A stretch of 64,000 nucleotides of DNA from Rhodopirellula sp. P2 (GCF_028768465.1 NZ_CP118225.1:1779001-1843000); one strand, 5' to 3'. Positions 1 through 10,284 are shown, counted from the first letter of the stretch. Numbers and translations are program-made. Notes: generated by a model not told the origin, from the letters alone.

Positions 1-1
1 T

Positions 2-397
2 TGCATTTCGTTTTCGAAAGCAGAGGTCGCCGGGAACGTGCAGTTTGAAAAAGCGTTGCCAGCACAGCCAGTTGATCCCAAGGTGGATCGCGAAGAGGCA
101 ATCACATTTGATTCCACGCGGGGACGAATTGCCGCTTGGATTGAATCGAACAAGGATGAGACGAAGTCCGACCTGGTTCGGTTCCGCTATCACGATGGGA
201 TCAAATGGTCCGGTCCAATCACGGTGCTTTGGGACCAACCCGAATCGGGAAAGGTCGAATGCACGAAGTTGCGTTTTGATTCCAGCAGCGAAGACGACCG
301 AATCGTGCTGAAGTTTGAGGCACGCGTTGGCGATGCAACGCAAACCGTGTCGAAGATCAGCTACGATCGGGGGCGTTCGTTCCGCGATTCCAAGTGA
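2..397 (+). CDS. C-terminal part of an unrecognised protein (5' end outside window)
   Basis: The reading frame is open from the second base of the window to the TGA at 395-397, so about 130 C-terminal residues are visible and the start lies upstream. A GTG at 38 could be an internal start, but the frame continues before it with ordinary codon use. The visible part is soluble and hydrophilic, with alternating short strands (for example LVRFRYHDGIKW and TQTVSKISYDRGRSF) suggesting a beta-rich domain. I do not recognise the family. A hairpin follows 38 bases after the stop. Confidence 0.6.
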   Translation, partial: CISFSKAEVAGNVQFEKALPAQPVDPKVDREEAITFDSTRGRIAAWIESNKDETKSDLVRFRYHDGIKWSGPITVLWDQPESGKVECTKLRFDSSSEDDRIVLKFEARVGDATQTVSKISYDRGRSFRDSK

Positions 398-433
398 GCT
401 CTGCTCGCCAATTTTTTGATGGCTGATTGTTCA

Positions 434-475
434 CGATGGGTTCAGAGGGTCTGAACCCATCGCGGGCGAGTTTTT
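434..475 (+). terminator. Hairpin with downstream T-run, probable terminator
   Basis: The arms at 434-446 and 450-462 are perfectly complementary over 13 bp with a GGG loop, and a run of five T starts at 471. It sits between the gene ending at 397 and ribulokinase starting at 511. The eight-base gap between stem and T-run is longer than in a classic intrinsic terminator, so it could instead be a transcript-stabilising hairpin. Confidence 0.5.
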
Positions 476-510
476 GTTTTTGCTTTTCATTCACACGATC
501 CGACATCCTT

Positions 511-2184
511 ATGCCTGTCATTGCTCTCGGTCTCGATTTTGGAACGGAGTCTGTGCGTGCCATCTTGGTGGATTCCGAGGGCCGCGAAGTGGGGTCTTCG
601 GTCAGCCCGTTTGAGCATGGGCAGATCGTGGATTCGTTGCCGGGCAGTGAGGAACCGTTGCCAGAGCGATACGCGTTGCAGTGCCCTGCGGACTGGATTC
701 AGTCCGCTGCGGTGGCGACGAAAGAGGCCCTGGCGAAGGCTGGTTTGACGGGGGAAGAGATCGTGGGCATTGGTGTGGACTTCACCAGTTGCACAATGTT
801 GCCAGCCAAGCATGACGGGACGCCGCTGTGTGAGTTGGAGTCATTGAAGTCACGTCCGCTGGCTTGGCCAAAGCTGTGGAAGCACCATGGCGCACTGGAG
901 CAAGCCGACCGGATGACTTCGATCGCCAGGGAACGGGGCGAGTCCTTTTTGCGACGGTATGGCGGTGTGATTGGATTGGAATGGTTCTTTCCAAAAATGC
1001 TGGAGACGATTGAACAAGCTCCTGACATCGCCGAGTGTGCCGACGTGTGGTTGGAGGCGGGCGATTGGTTCGTGTGGCGGCTGGTTGGTGGTGACAGCGA
1101 TTCGTTGGTCCGTTCGACCTGTCAGGCGGGTTACAAAGCGATGTGGTCGGCAGACGAAGGTTATCCATCGCAAGACTATTTCCAGGCCGTTCATCCGAAG
1201 CTTGCCGAGGCGTTTGCCAAGCGGATGCCTGGTCAATCGGCGGAGCAAATGCGGTCGCCGGGCGAGGTGGCAGGGGAGCTGACAGAAGCGATGGCAACCC
1301 AGTTTGGATTGCCCGCTGGAGTTCCCGTGTCGGCAGCAATCATTGACGCTCACGCCGGTGTGCCGGGAGTGGGCGCGGCGGAACCGGGGACGCTGGTGAT
1401 GGTGCTGGGGACCAGCAGTTGTCATATGCTCAATGCGACCAAGATGGTGGACATGCCCGGTGTGGCTGGCGTTGTGGAGGGCGGTATTTTGCCGGGGTTG
1501 TTCGGTTATGAAACCGGGCAGGCGGCAGTCGGGGATGCGTTTGCGTGGTTGCGAAAGCTCTTGAATCGGGATTCGTTTGATGACTTGGCCGAGGAAGCGA
1601 TGAGGTTGCCTCCCGGTGCCGAGGGGGTCTCGTGTTTGGATTGGATGAATGGTTGCCGGACGCCGCTGATGGATGGTTCCGTTCGCGGGGCTTTCACAGG
1701 GTTGGGGATGCAACATGGTCCCGCTCATCTTTACCTGGCTTTGATGGAAGCGTCTGCCTTTGGTGTCCGCTGGATCGTGGAGATGCTCCGTCATGGGGAC
1801 GCCGATCTTCCGGAGTCGAATCAGGCAGAGCAGGGCAGTTCCAGCAACCGTGGTGTGCCGATCGATCGCATCATCGCCACCGGTGGTTTGCCACATCACA
1901 ACCGAGCCTTCGTGGAGGTTTATGCGGACGTGCTGGGGATGCCGATTGAAATTCATCCCTCCTCGCAGGGGCCAGCTGTTGGTGCGGCGGTTCTGGGGAT
2001 GGTTGCGGCTGGTCCAGAGAAGACGCCGTTTTCCAGCATCGCCGAGGCCGCGACCGCGATGGCTGCGGTTCCGGAAGATCAGCGTGATTTGATTCTGCCT
2101 CGCTTGGAACGAACGCAAGCTTACGATGTGCTGTACCGACGCTATCGGCAATTGGCCCTAGCGGTCGCTCAACAACAAATTTGA
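511..2184 (+). CDS. araB: Ribulokinase, FGGY carbohydrate kinase family
   Basis: This 557-residue cytoplasmic kinase phosphorylates ribulose with ATP in pentose catabolism. The N-terminal FGGY domain opens with [16 protein letters not shown], the phosphate-binding motif, and [19 protein letters not shown] is close to the AraB signature region. [14 protein letters not shown] and [17 protein letters not shown] also match AraB from memory of the Bacillus protein. The C-terminal domain has VLGTSSCHM and the [20 protein letters not shown] segment. The ATG at 511 begins the conserved domain directly; the frame is open back to 427 but that extension looks non-coding. The next gene, a sugar isomerase, begins 35 bases after the stop, so the two likely form an isomerase-kinase pair. 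Confidence 0.9.
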   Translation: MPVIALGLDFGTESVRAILVDSEGREVGSSVSPFEHGQIVDSLPGSEEPLPERYALQCPADWIQSAAVATKEALAKAGLTGEEIVGIGVDFTSCTMLPAKHDGTPLCELESLKSRPLAWPKLWKHHGALEQADRMTSIARERGESFLRRYGGVIGLEWFFPKMLETIEQAPDIAECADVWLEAGDWFVWRLVGGDSDSLVRSTCQAGYKAMWSADEGYPSQDYFQAVHPKLAEAFAKRMPGQSAEQMRSPGEVAGELTEAMATQFGLPAGVPVSAAIIDAHAGVPGVGAAEPGTLVMVLGTSSCHMLNATKMVDMPGVAGVVEGGILPGLFGYETGQAAVGDAFAWLRKLLNRDSFDDLAEEAMRLPPGAEGVSCLDWMNGCRTPLMDGSVRGAFTGLGMQHGPAHLYLALMEASAFGVRWIVEMLRHGDADLPESNQAEQGSSSNRGVPIDRIIATGGLPHHNRAFVEVYADVLGMPIEIHPSSQGPAVGAAVLGMVAAGPEKTPFSSIAEAATAMAAVPEDQRDLILPRLERTQAYDVLYRRYRQLALAVAQQQI

Positions 2185-2219
2185 AATTCACTTCCTACTT
2201 TTCACTGGCTGACGAGACG

Positions 2220-3833
2220 ATGCCTCAAACGATCACACTGATTGCCTCCGGCGACTTACGAGATTCCGCGAACCAGGTTTGCTGGGAGGCCCAGAAAGAA
2301 ATGGAGTCGCGGTTGATCGCTGCGATTGAATCTTTTGGCCACCAAGTCAGTCGGGGGCACGAGTTTGATGAAGCTCGCGGGCATGGATTCATTCGGTCGC
2401 AGCGGCAGGGAATGGATGTGTTCCGGACCATTGACCCCACCGCCCCGCTGATTGTGGCGGAAGCGGTCTGGCAATACTCGCATCATGTTCTGGCGGGGTT
2501 GATGACGCATCGGGGACCGATCTTGACGGTGGCGAACTGGTCAGGGCAGTGGCCGGGGTTGGTCGGATTGCTGAACCTCAATGGGTCGCTCACCAAAGCC
2601 GGGGTTCAGTACAGTTCGCTGTGGAGCGAAGAGTTCTCGGACGCCTTGTTCCTGGGCAAGCTGAAGAGTTGGTTGGACACGGGATCTGTCTTGCATGAAA
2701 TGGATCATGTGACGCCATTCGAAATCACCAGTTGCGATGCAAACGCACGCGAGAAGGCGTTGGAAATCGCAGAAACGATTCAACGCGAAAAGGCGATTTT
2801 GGGAGTGTTCGACGAAGGCTGCATGGGAATGTTCAATGCCATCATTCCTGACCACCTGCTTCATGCGACGGGAGTCTTCAAAGAGCGATTGAGTCAATCG
2901 GCGCTCTATCATGAGTCGCAACAGGTCAGTGACGAAGAGGCTCAGGCCGTTCGCGATTGGTTGAATCAGGCGGGAATGAAATTCCATACTGGGCCCAATC
3001 ACGAAATCGATCTCACCGACGCACAGATTCTCGGTCAGTGTCGCGTCTACATCGCAGCGATGCGAATTGCGGACGACTTTGGTTGCGATGCCATCGGGAT
3101 TCAGTACCAGCAGGGATTGAAGGACTTGTTGCCTGCCAGTGATTTGGTCGAGGGCATGCTCAATGATTCCGTCCGGCCGCCCGTCTTCTCACGCGATGGA
3201 TCTCGGGAGCTGTACCCGGGGGCACCCCTGACACACTTCAACGAGGTCGATGAGTGTGCGGGACTGGATGGGCTGATTACCAACCGGGTTCATCAAGCGT
3301 TGGGGCAGCCGGTCGAGAACACGCTGCACGATTTGCGTTGGTCTGATCGCGATGCCAGCGGCACGACGGAAGAAGAGGTTTGGGTGTTGGAGATCAGCGG
3401 CGCTGTTCCTGCCTCTCACTTTCAAAACGGTTGGGCGGATGCCGAAGGGTTCCGCCAGCCACCGATGTACTTTCCATCAGGCGGAAGCACCGTTCGAGGT
3501 GTCTCGAAGCCCGGTGAAGTGGTTTGGTCACGAATCTTTGTCGCTGACGATCGACTGCACATGGATTTAGGGCGGGCAACGGCGATCGAATTGCCAGCGG
3601 AAGAAACGCAGCGACGCTGGGATTCAACGACGCCTCAGTGGCCGATCATGCACGCGGTTCTGCACGGGGTTTCGCGAGATGAAATGATGGCGCGTCACAA
3701 AGCCAATCACATCCAAGTTGCCTACGCAAACTCGGCGGAAGAAGCGGACTTGGCGATGAAAACCAAGGCCTCGGTCGCGGATCAGTTGGGCATGGTTGTC
3801 AGCTACTGCGGCGTGCGTCCGGACGCCCCTTGA
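2220..3833 (+). CDS. L-fucose/L-arabinose isomerase-fold protein
   Basis: This 537-residue protein resembles the L-fucose isomerase-like group, judged by the [21 protein letters not shown] region, the [20 protein letters not shown] segment and the [20 protein letters not shown] segment. Those enzymes interconvert aldoses and ketoses using a divalent metal. The upstream ribulokinase suggests an L-arabinose or related substrate whose ketose product is phosphorylated by AraB. The ATG at 2220 is chosen; a TTG at 2181 overlapping the araB stop is also possible. There is no signal peptide. Sugar specificity cannot be read from the sequence. Confidence 0.7.
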   Translation: MPQTITLIASGDLRDSANQVCWEAQKEMESRLIAAIESFGHQVSRGHEFDEARGHGFIRSQRQGMDVFRTIDPTAPLIVAEAVWQYSHHVLAGLMTHRGPILTVANWSGQWPGLVGLLNLNGSLTKAGVQYSSLWSEEFSDALFLGKLKSWLDTGSVLHEMDHVTPFEITSCDANAREKALEIAETIQREKAILGVFDEGCMGMFNAIIPDHLLHATGVFKERLSQSALYHESQQVSDEEAQAVRDWLNQAGMKFHTGPNHEIDLTDAQILGQCRVYIAAMRIADDFGCDAIGIQYQQGLKDLLPASDLVEGMLNDSVRPPVFSRDGSRELYPGAPLTHFNEVDECAGLDGLITNRVHQALGQPVENTLHDLRWSDRDASGTTEEEVWVLEISGAVPASHFQNGWADAEGFRQPPMYFPSGGSTVRGVSKPGEVVWSRIFVADDRLHMDLGRATAIELPAEETQRRWDSTTPQWPIMHAVLHGVSRDEMMARHKANHIQVAYANSAEEADLAMKTKASVADQLGMVVSYCGVRPDAP

Positions 3834-3903
3834 ACGAACACGCCACGTTGAGACCCTTTTGTAACCACCCTCCAGGGGCTTCCTTGGTAACCGGAGAAAT
3901 GAA

Positions 3904-4794
3904 ATGACAGTGAGACAATCGAATTCAACATTCCAAACCGCTGCCTGGTTGGCCCTCGTTTGCGGCCTGTTCATGTTCAGCAGTGTTGGGGCGGGGACGG
4001 TCGTCGCCGATGAGTCGTTCACCGCGATGACCTACAACATCCGCTACTTGAATTCCCACGATCGACTTGATCTTTGGTCGATGCGACGTTCGAAAGTGAT
4101 TGAAACCATCGCGTCTTCGGATGTTGTTGGTCTGCAAGAAGTCACGGTGAAGCAGCTGCACGATGTCCAGGAAGGCACGCCCGAGTGGACTTGGTATGGG
4201 GTCGGACGAGACGACGGAAAAGAAGGCGGGGAGTTCGCTCCCATCGGATATCGCCATGATCGATTCGAAGCGTTGGACCGTGGAACGCTGTGGTTGTCGG
4301 ACACGCCGGCCGTGGTGGGATCCAAAGGCTGGGACGCGGCGTTGCCTCGCACGATGACCTGGATCGTGCTGCGACGGAAAGCGGATCGAGCCGAATTCTT
4401 GGTGATCAATTCCCACTTTGATCACCGGGGATCGCAGGCACGCGAAGAATCGGGGCGTCTGGTCGCCGAGGAGGTGGATCAGCGAGCCGAGAGTTTGCCG
4501 GTGATCGTGATGGGCGATTTCAATGCGACGTCCGAGTCCGCGCCTTTGAAAGCGTTGCAGGCGGGGAAGCGAGTGCCGTTGCTGGATGCTCGCGACATGG
4601 TCGAAGGGAAGCCCACCGGTCCGACTGGAACTTGGAATGGATTCAAAGCCATTCAGCCCGATCGACGGATTGATCACGTGCTGGTCAGCGATCGTGTCGC
4701 CGTGCAGGAATACAAGACGCTGGATCCGCGAACCGAAGGCGGCCGGTTCGCAAGTGATCACTTGCCGATTGTGATTCGCGTTGAGCTGAAGTAG
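3904..4794 (+). CDS. Secreted endonuclease/exonuclease/phosphatase (EEP) family hydrolase
   Basis: The 296-residue product has an N-terminal hydrophobic segment (about residues 13-36) consistent with a signal peptide, then an EEP fold. Visible family motifs are FTAMTYNIRYLN at the fold start, VVGLQEV with the metal-binding Glu, INSHFDHRG, VIVMGDFNATSES (catalytic Asp/Asn) and the terminal SDHLPIVIRVELK with the catalytic Asp-His. Family members cleave phosphodiester or phosphate-ester bonds in nucleic acids, lipids or inositol phosphates, so the substrate is open. The ATG at 3904 follows a GGAGAAATGA stretch that could act as ribosome binding site. Likely periplasmic or extracellular. Confidence 0.82.
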   Translation: MTVRQSNSTFQTAAWLALVCGLFMFSSVGAGTVVADESFTAMTYNIRYLNSHDRLDLWSMRRSKVIETIASSDVVGLQEVTVKQLHDVQEGTPEWTWYGVGRDDGKEGGEFAPIGYRHDRFEALDRGTLWLSDTPAVVGSKGWDAALPRTMTWIVLRRKADRAEFLVINSHFDHRGSQAREESGRLVAEEVDQRAESLPVIVMGDFNATSESAPLKALQAGKRVPLLDARDMVEGKPTGPTGTWNGFKAIQPDRRIDHVLVSDRVAVQEYKTLDPRTEGGRFASDHLPIVIRVELK

Positions 4795-5106
4795 AGCGGC
4801 CCTGGGCGGTTTCCTCTGGCAGGAAAGGCTGACCTTGGGTTGAAAACCCAAGGCTTTCGGCTGCCGTCGCTCCGCGACTGGTAGCGCGTGTCCGGGCGAT
4901 CGAACAACCGCGGAGCGGCGACAGGTGAGATGGGGGAGATTGAAAAGGTAAAATTGTAAATTGACAAATCCGGGCGGTTGGGCCGGTGCCGGGACGCGAA
5001 TCGGAGGAGCATTCGACGGCAATGATCGCCCCGGACGGGGCCGGCGTTCTTCGCTCGGGGTGGAAGCCCCGAGATTGCTGGGGCGTTGATCGTTCGGCGG
5101 GTTGGT
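4795..5106. repeat. Gene-free stretch built of GC-rich palindromes
   Basis: About 310 bases separate two convergent genes. A perfect 9-bp hairpin lies at 4833-4853. A near-complementary pair (CTGCCGTCGCTCCGCG against CGCGGAGCGGCGACAG, 14 of 16) lies downstream of it between about 4860 and 4925. A compact unit at 5029-5073 contains a GCCCCGGACGGGGC palindrome and then CTCGGGG...CCCCGAG; the latter 20-mer recurs exactly, in inverse orientation, at 27241-27260. Some of these hairpins may terminate transcription of the flanking genes. Confidence 0.65.
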
Positions 5107-6222
5107 TCAGCTGAAGTCGGGGAGGCGAACCAATTCGCCACCTTTCATGGCCGATTGATGGGCGCACAAACCGGTGCACGTCCAGTTGGCTGCGGTCGGT
5201 GCGTTGGGCCACGGATCGCGATCTTCTTTCACGGCGGAAACGAATTCGTGCACCATGTGTGGGTGTGATCCGCCATGGCCGCCGCCTTGCACGAACGACA
5301 GGTGGTCAGCGTCGTGGATTTCAGCAGGCAGCGTGAAGCGTTGGATCGGCTCAGGCAAGAGGTGAGCGAAGTCAGGGATCTCAATCTTTTCTGGGATCTC
5401 GTTTTCGGGTTTCTTCGCGGTGTGAAGGACGTGAGGTTCGTTTTCGACGAGCGTCCACTCGAAGCTGCGTTTGGTTCCGTAAACATCGAAGCTCTCACGG
5501 TATTGCCGAGCAACGTCGTAGAGAAATCGCCAGATGTGAGCGGTGATGTCGCTGTCTTTCAGTTTGATGTGACAGCTTTCCACGGCGAAGGGGCTGCCTG
5601 ACTTCTTGGCGATGTCTTCCCGGACGGTGCCGGAGCCGAAGCAACTGACCGATTCTGCGATCGCGTTTGTCAGGCCCAAGCAAGGGCTGACGACGTGGGT
5701 GGCGTAATGCATCGGGATCATCTCTTCCCAGTAGCTTGGCCAGCCGTCCATGTCTTGCGGGTGCGAAGCAGCGAGGTGTTGGATCTTTCCCAGTTCGCCT
5801 TTCTCGTACATGTCCTTGATGAACAGGAATTCCCGGCTGTAGACGACCGTTTCGGCCATCATGTATTTCAAGCCGGTCTCTTTGACCTTCTCGCAGATTT
5901 GTTGGCACTCTTCGATGGTCGTTGCCATCGGGACCGTGCACATCACATGCTTGCCGGCATCGAGAGCCTTCAGCGACATCCAGGCGTGGTCCGCGATCGG
6001 GCTGTTGATGTGAACGCACTGAACTTCCGGGTCGGCCAACACCGCGTCGTAGTCGGTGTAGCGGCGATCGATGCCAAACTGATCGCCGGCCTTGTTCAGC
6101 TCCGTTTCGTTGCGTCGGCAAATTGCCACGACGTCAGCGTCCGGGTGAGCTTGATAGATCGAAATGAACTCCGACCCGAAGCCCAAGCCGACCATTGCCA
6201 TCTTCACTTTGCCATCACTCAT
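5107..6222 (-). CDS. Gfo/Idh/MocA family oxidoreductase
   Basis: This 371-residue protein begins with a Rossmann dinucleotide site (MAMVGLGFGSEFISIY) and continues with the family's YDAVLADPEVQCVHINSP helix-strand pattern and a C-terminal substrate domain. Members are NAD(P)-dependent dehydrogenases acting on sugars, inositols or related compounds. The ATG at 6222 starts immediately before the Rossmann strand; the frame is open to 6417 but that extension lacks coding character. Where most members have an E-K-P motif with the catalytic lysine, this protein reads HVMCTVPMATT, so the lysine seems absent. A histidine/glycine-rich GGGHGGSHPHMVHEF segment near the C-terminus could bind metal or substrate. 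Confidence 0.82.
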   Translation of the reverse strand: MSDGKVKMAMVGLGFGSEFISIYQAHPDADVVAICRRNETELNKAGDQFGIDRRYTDYDAVLADPEVQCVHINSPIADHAWMSLKALDAGKHVMCTVPMATTIEECQQICEKVKETGLKYMMAETVVYSREFLFIKDMYEKGELGKIQHLAASHPQDMDGWPSYWEEMIPMHYATHVVSPCLGLTNAIAESVSCFGSGTVREDIAKKSGSPFAVESCHIKLKDSDITAHIWRFLYDVARQYRESFDVYGTKRSFEWTLVENEPHVLHTAKKPENEIPEKIEIPDFAHLLPEPIQRFTLPAEIHDADHLSFVQGGGHGGSHPHMVHEFVSAVKEDRDPWPNAPTAANWTCTGLCAHQSAMKGGELVRLPDFS

Positions 6223-6382
6223 CGAATGTGGTGTCCTTTGCCATCGAATTGATCTAGGGGAGTTGAATTCGAAGGTCAGTATAAAGGGATGTCCCTGGGG
6301 TTCGGTGTGAAATGAGGAAACGCGGTTGTGATATTTAACGTTTTCTAGCTGCTCTGTTTCGGGAAGAAGGCAGCGGATTGGG

Positions 6383-7801
6383 TCAGCATTCGCTGATGTT
6401 GACGGCCAAGCCGCCACGGGAGGTTTCTTTGTAGCGGGCGGACATGTCCGCGCCGGTTCGCTTCATGACGCGGATCACACGATCCAGGGAGACAAAGTGT
6501 TTGCCATCGCCACGCAGGGCGAGTCGGCTGGCGTTGATCGCCTTCACCGCTCCCATGGCATTGCGTTCGATGCAGGGGACTTGGACGAGTCCTTTGATCG
6601 GATCGCAGGTCAGTCCAAGGTTGTGTTCCATGCCAATCTCGGCGGCTTCTTCGACTTGGTGTGGTGTTCCGCCGAGTGCATCGGTGAGGGCTCCTGCGGC
6701 CATCGAGCACGCCACGCCCACTTCGCCTTGGCAGCCCACTTCTGCTCCCGAGATCGAAGCGTTGCGTTTGTAGAGCGATCCAATCACGGCGGCGGTCAGA
6801 AGGAAGCGTTCAATCGTTTCGTCGGTGACATCCGGGCAGAACCGCTGGAGGTAATGCAGCACCGCGGGGATGATTCCCGCTGCCCCGTTGGTTGGTGCGG
6901 TGACGACGCGTCCGCCTGCCGCGTTCTCTTCGTTGACTGCCAGCGCATACAGGTCGACCCAGTCCAGGACGCACAGTGCGTCTCGGTCCATTGGGGCGCT
7001 GCGCTGCGTCAGGGATTGGAACAGAGCCGGGGCGCGTCGTTCCACCTCCAAACCGCCGGGCAAGATACCTTCGGTGTGGCAGCCCTTTTTGACGCACTCC
7101 TGCATCACGGTCCAGATCCGCTGAAGTCCCGCTCGGATTTCTTCTTGGGATCGGAACGTCAGCTCATTTCTCAGGGCCAATTCGTTGATTGAGATTTGGT
7201 GTTGTTCGCAGAGTTGCAGGACTTCGTTCGCGGACGTGAAAGGGTAGGGCACTTCGGAGGAGCACTTTTCTTGTACGCCGCCTGTTTGTCCTTCGCGATG
7301 GATGAAGCCGCCGCCAATCGAGAGGAATGTGGCTTCGATCGCTGGTGTTTGGGGGGCGTCGTCCGTGAAGGCTGAGAAACGCATCGTGTTGGGATGCATG
7401 CCTTTGACCGCTCGTCGGTGCATGACCAGGTCGGTGGATTCGCAGAAATGAATGGGGTGGTTGCCCTGGAGTGCGAGTTGTTTGGATTCGCGAATGGAGG
7501 CGAGTTTCGATGTCACCGTGCTGGTGTCGATTTGGTCGGGAGTTTCGCCTTGCATTCCCATCAGCAACGCGACATCGGTTTGGTGTCCCAGTCCGGTCAG
7601 GGCCAGCGAGCCGTAGAGGTCGATTTGGATCCGCGAGACGTGTTGCAGCAGGCTGTTTTCTTGCAGTTCTTTTAGGAACGCTTCTGCCGCACGCATCGGC
7701 CCCACCGAGTGAGAGCTGGACGGCCCAATCCCGATTTTGAACAGGTCGAAGACGCCAAAGTATGGGATCAAGGTTTCGGCGGGCTTGGCGGGGTGGCTCA
7801 C
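6383..7801 (-). CDS. sdaA: L-serine ammonia-lyase (iron-sulfur L-serine dehydratase)
   Basis: The 472-residue protein converts L-serine to pyruvate and ammonia using an oxygen-sensitive [4Fe-4S] cluster. The beta domain starts with [21 protein letters not shown], typical of single-chain SdaA, and the alpha domain contains [16 protein letters not shown]. Candidate cluster cysteines are in [21 protein letters not shown] and [20 protein letters not shown]. Length fits the single-polypeptide bacterial form. It is cytosolic. The 160-base gap to the oxidoreductase downstream on the same strand gives no strong sign of co-transcription. Confidence 0.95.
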   Translation of the reverse strand: MSHPAKPAETLIPYFGVFDLFKIGIGPSSSHSVGPMRAAEAFLKELQENSLLQHVSRIQIDLYGSLALTGLGHQTDVALLMGMQGETPDQIDTSTVTSKLASIRESKQLALQGNHPIHFCESTDLVMHRRAVKGMHPNTMRFSAFTDDAPQTPAIEATFLSIGGGFIHREGQTGGVQEKCSSEVPYPFTSANEVLQLCEQHQISINELALRNELTFRSQEEIRAGLQRIWTVMQECVKKGCHTEGILPGGLEVERRAPALFQSLTQRSAPMDRDALCVLDWVDLYALAVNEENAAGGRVVTAPTNGAAGIIPAVLHYLQRFCPDVTDETIERFLLTAAVIGSLYKRNASISGAEVGCQGEVGVACSMAAGALTDALGGTPHQVEEAAEIGMEHNLGLTCDPIKGLVQVPCIERNAMGAVKAINASRLALRGDGKHFVSLDRVIRVMKRTGADMSARYKETSRGGLAVNISEC

Positions 7802-7873
7802 GAGGCTGCGTTTCCTGTTCGAAGATTGCGGTCGGATCGCACCAGGGCAGGGAAATCAAGCGAAGCGGGCATG

Positions 7874-7908
7874 AAAAAAGCCCCGTCAGAACCAGGTTCT
7901 GACGGGGC
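7874..7908 (-). terminator. Intrinsic terminator after tRNA-Ser
   Basis: A GC-rich hairpin with arms CCCCGTCAGAACC and GGTTCTGACGGGG (7881-7907) is followed on the minus strand by six T residues (7874-7879 read in reverse). It lies 14 bases past the 3' end of the tRNA gene, placed to end the tRNA transcript and any read-through from rho. Confidence 0.88.
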
Positions 7909-7921
7909 CATTTCGGTTGAG

Positions 7922-8004
7922 CGGAGGACACGGGATTCGAACCCGCAGCCCCTTACGGGGTACCTCAGTTCCAGTGAGGCCGCTCGCCAATTCGCTTATC
8001 CTCC
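7922..8004 (-). tRNA. tRNA-Ser (anticodon GGA)
   Basis: The minus strand folds into a class II tRNA of 83 nt. The acceptor stem GGAGGAT pairs with GTCCTCC (one G-U pair), discriminator G. The anticodon stem CCTCA/TGAGG encloses loop CTGGAAC with anticodon GGA, reading UCC. A long variable arm with CCCC/GGGG stem is present, and the T arm contains GGTTCGAATCC. The 3' CCA is not encoded. The gene lies 52 bases downstream of the rho stop codon on the same strand. Confidence 0.95.
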
Positions 8005-8056
8005 GTAGCGGTTCAATAGTTTGGTTGATCCGCTTGTTTTTGGCAACCGTGCCTGA

Positions 8057-9403
8057 TCAGGCGAGTTTTGCACCTGAAATCAGTTTGAGGAAGCCTTCGT
8101 TGTCGTCGAACCGGCCCAACTGCTTGGTCAGTTGTTCCATCGCATCGACGGGGTGCATTTCGCTGAGCGTTCGTCGCAGCATGGAGACCGTTTCGTAGGT
8201 TTCTTCGTCCAGCAGCAATTCTTCGCGGCGGGTGCCGGACTGTGAAATGTCAATCGCGGGATAGACGCGGCGGTCGGCCAGGCGTCGATCCAGGATGACT
8301 TCCATGTTCCCGGTTCCTTTGAACTCTTGGAAGATCGCGTCATCCATTCGAGAGTTCGTGTCGACCAGGCAGGTGCCCACGATGGTGAGGGACCCGCCTT
8401 CTTGGAACGCACGTGCGGTTGCGAACAGTTTCTTCGGAATGTCCATGGCTCGGATGTCCAAGCCGCCCGTGCCGGTGGCGCCGCCGCGACCGGATTTGCC
8501 AACCCATTTGTTGAACGCACGGGCCAGGCGGGTGATCGAGTCGAGCATCAAGAAGACGTCTTGTCCCATTTCGGCCAAGCGTTTCGCACGATCGATGACC
8601 AATTGGCTGAGTCGAACGTGGCTTTCGATGTCCATGTCCAAGCTGCTGGCGATGACTTCACCGCCTCGAATGCTCCGACGCATGTCGGTGACTTCCTCGG
8701 GGCGTTCGTCGATCAACAGCACCATCATCGTCAATTCGGGGTGGTTGGTCGAAATGCCTTCGGCGATGTGTTGCAGCATGATCGTTTTCCCGCTGCGTGG
8801 CGGTGCGACGATCAAGGCACGTTGGCCTTTGCCCAGGGGAGCCAACAAGTCGATGACTCGGTTGGTGAGGGGCATTTTGCCGTGTTCGAGCTTGAGGGGT
8901 TGCTCGGGGTTGATTGCCGTCAGATCGTCGAATTTGGCGACATCGAGGTAGGCCTCCGGCGACATGCCATCGACATCCAGGATTTCCCGAACGCGGGGAC
9001 CTTGTTGTCGCTTGGCTTGCTGGACCATGGTTTTGAGCATCAGGCCTTGCCGGAGCCCAAACTTTTCGATCATTGTGCCGGGCACAAATGGATCGGTGCG
9101 TTCCCGTGAATAGTTGTTCTTGGGGCTGCGAAGAAAGCCGTAGCCATTGGGGTGCAGCTCCAGGATGCCATCCCACTCTTCGAGCGGTGCGTCGCTTACG
9201 AAATCGGCTGGTTCGCCATTGTTGCCACCACCGCCGTTTCCGCCTCCACCGCCGCCACTACCGCGGCGTCGACGTCGCGAACGTGATTTTCCACCACCGC
9301 CAGCATTGGCGCCCCCGCCCTGGCCGCCTTGGCCTTGGCCCTGACTACCATTTTGGGAACCAAAACCACCTCGACCACGCGGGGCACGTTTTTTCTTCGC
9401 CAT
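8057..9403 (-). CDS. rho: Transcription termination factor Rho with Gly/Arg-rich N-terminal extension
   Basis: This 448-residue hexameric RNA helicase ends transcription of untranslated RNA. Residues 1-65 are low-complexity, rich in Gly, Arg, Asn and Gln, with a run of five Arg near residue 43. The RNA-binding fold follows (EEWDGILELHPNGYGFLRSP, about 75-94). The ATPase core has Walker A VAPPRSGKTIML near 199-210, Walker B VFLMLDSITRLARAFN, and the Q/R-loop region SGRGGATGTGGLD. The ATG at 9403 begins with MAKKKRAPRGRGG, so the extension is part of the protein. Rich-tail Rho variants are known in other high-GC and chloroplast-like lineages; the tail probably binds RNA or drives condensation (inference). 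Confidence 0.95.
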   Translation of the reverse strand: MAKKKRAPRGRGGFGSQNGSQGQGQGGQGGGANAGGGGKSRSRRRRRGSGGGGGGNGGGGNNGEPADFVSDAPLEEWDGILELHPNGYGFLRSPKNNYSRERTDPFVPGTMIEKFGLRQGLMLKTMVQQAKRQQGPRVREILDVDGMSPEAYLDVAKFDDLTAINPEQPLKLEHGKMPLTNRVIDLLAPLGKGQRALIVAPPRSGKTIMLQHIAEGISTNHPELTMMVLLIDERPEEVTDMRRSIRGGEVIASSLDMDIESHVRLSQLVIDRAKRLAEMGQDVFLMLDSITRLARAFNKWVGKSGRGGATGTGGLDIRAMDIPKKLFATARAFQEGGSLTIVGTCLVDTNSRMDDAIFQEFKGTGNMEVILDRRLADRRVYPAIDISQSGTRREELLLDEETYETVSMLRRTLSEMHPVDAMEQLTKQLGRFDDNEGFLKLISGAKLA

Positions 9404-10284
9404 CTGTTATTCCTGTTGCCATTCACCAGAATCCCGGAGGATCAACTTGGTTTGTCACGCTTGGAAAGATCGAAATCGACCCGAACCATGAGACGTAAGT
9501 CCATGGTGGCATCCAAGCACCAACTCGCTTTGGCAACCAATCAAGAGTAACCGCGTTTGAAATACGAGGTCTGATGCGTCGAAGGTTGCGGTAACACCAA
9601 CAACGCGACCGTTGGACATTGCTTGTGAGTCAAACTGCTTGAAGATCAAACTGCGTTTGAGCCAAACTCATCGCGACAGGCAATTCCTTGCCGTGGGGGA
9701 GATTCCCGTTGGACGAGTCCATGACCCGTCGTGAAACAATACCGACCAAGGCGATTCAAAATGAACCTAACACTCGGTTAAATTCACTTTAAGCCCGTCT
9801 GCGGATGGCGACCCAATGGTCGTAACTCAGTTGCACGAGGGGTTACCTGAACCACAGTGAAAACACCACAGCACGGGAAAAACCGGCCTCGCACCACATC
9901 AAGTCATTGGGGGGCCTGAGGAAAGGGGAACATTTGCGACATCAGCGTTTCGATGCCTGTTCCACCCATCTTTCGAAGGAACTATAGGCGGAACTGAGCC
10001 GGTGTCAAGTGAGTTTCACCTCGCTACCACGATCTGGGGGCAAGAACCGCACGTTTCCGCAGGAAAACGGACACCCGTGGGACAACGGGCATTGGACAAG
10101 CCGACTCGTTTTTCGTCCGTTCGCACTTTTCAACGCCCCCTTCGCACTCTCCACCGCCTGGCAGCGTAGTGCTGTGGACTGACTGAGGCAGATGGGTATC
10201 TTCGACTGAATCGGATGCCAAGGTTGGTTGCTTGGCGTTGCTGCTCGAACCCACTCTTCAAGTCGTCCTTCTACGTTAGTTTCG
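9404..10284. other. Long gene-free stretch between rho and the MoxR operon (divergent)
   Basis: About 880 bases lie between two divergently transcribed genes. No convincing open frame, tRNA or palindromic repeat family is visible. It must hold the promoters of rho (minus) and the MoxR/Bat operon (plus). A long untranslated rho leader is plausible because rho is often autoregulated through its leader. A lower-GC segment around 9755-9800 is the best place to look for promoters, but no clear -35/-10 pair was identified. Confidence 0.5.

Noticed and set aside
850-2151. Minus-strand frame of 433 codons opposite araB
   Set aside because: Composition is rich in His, Arg and Gln, typical of the antisense of a high-GC gene; araB motifs on the plus strand are decisive.
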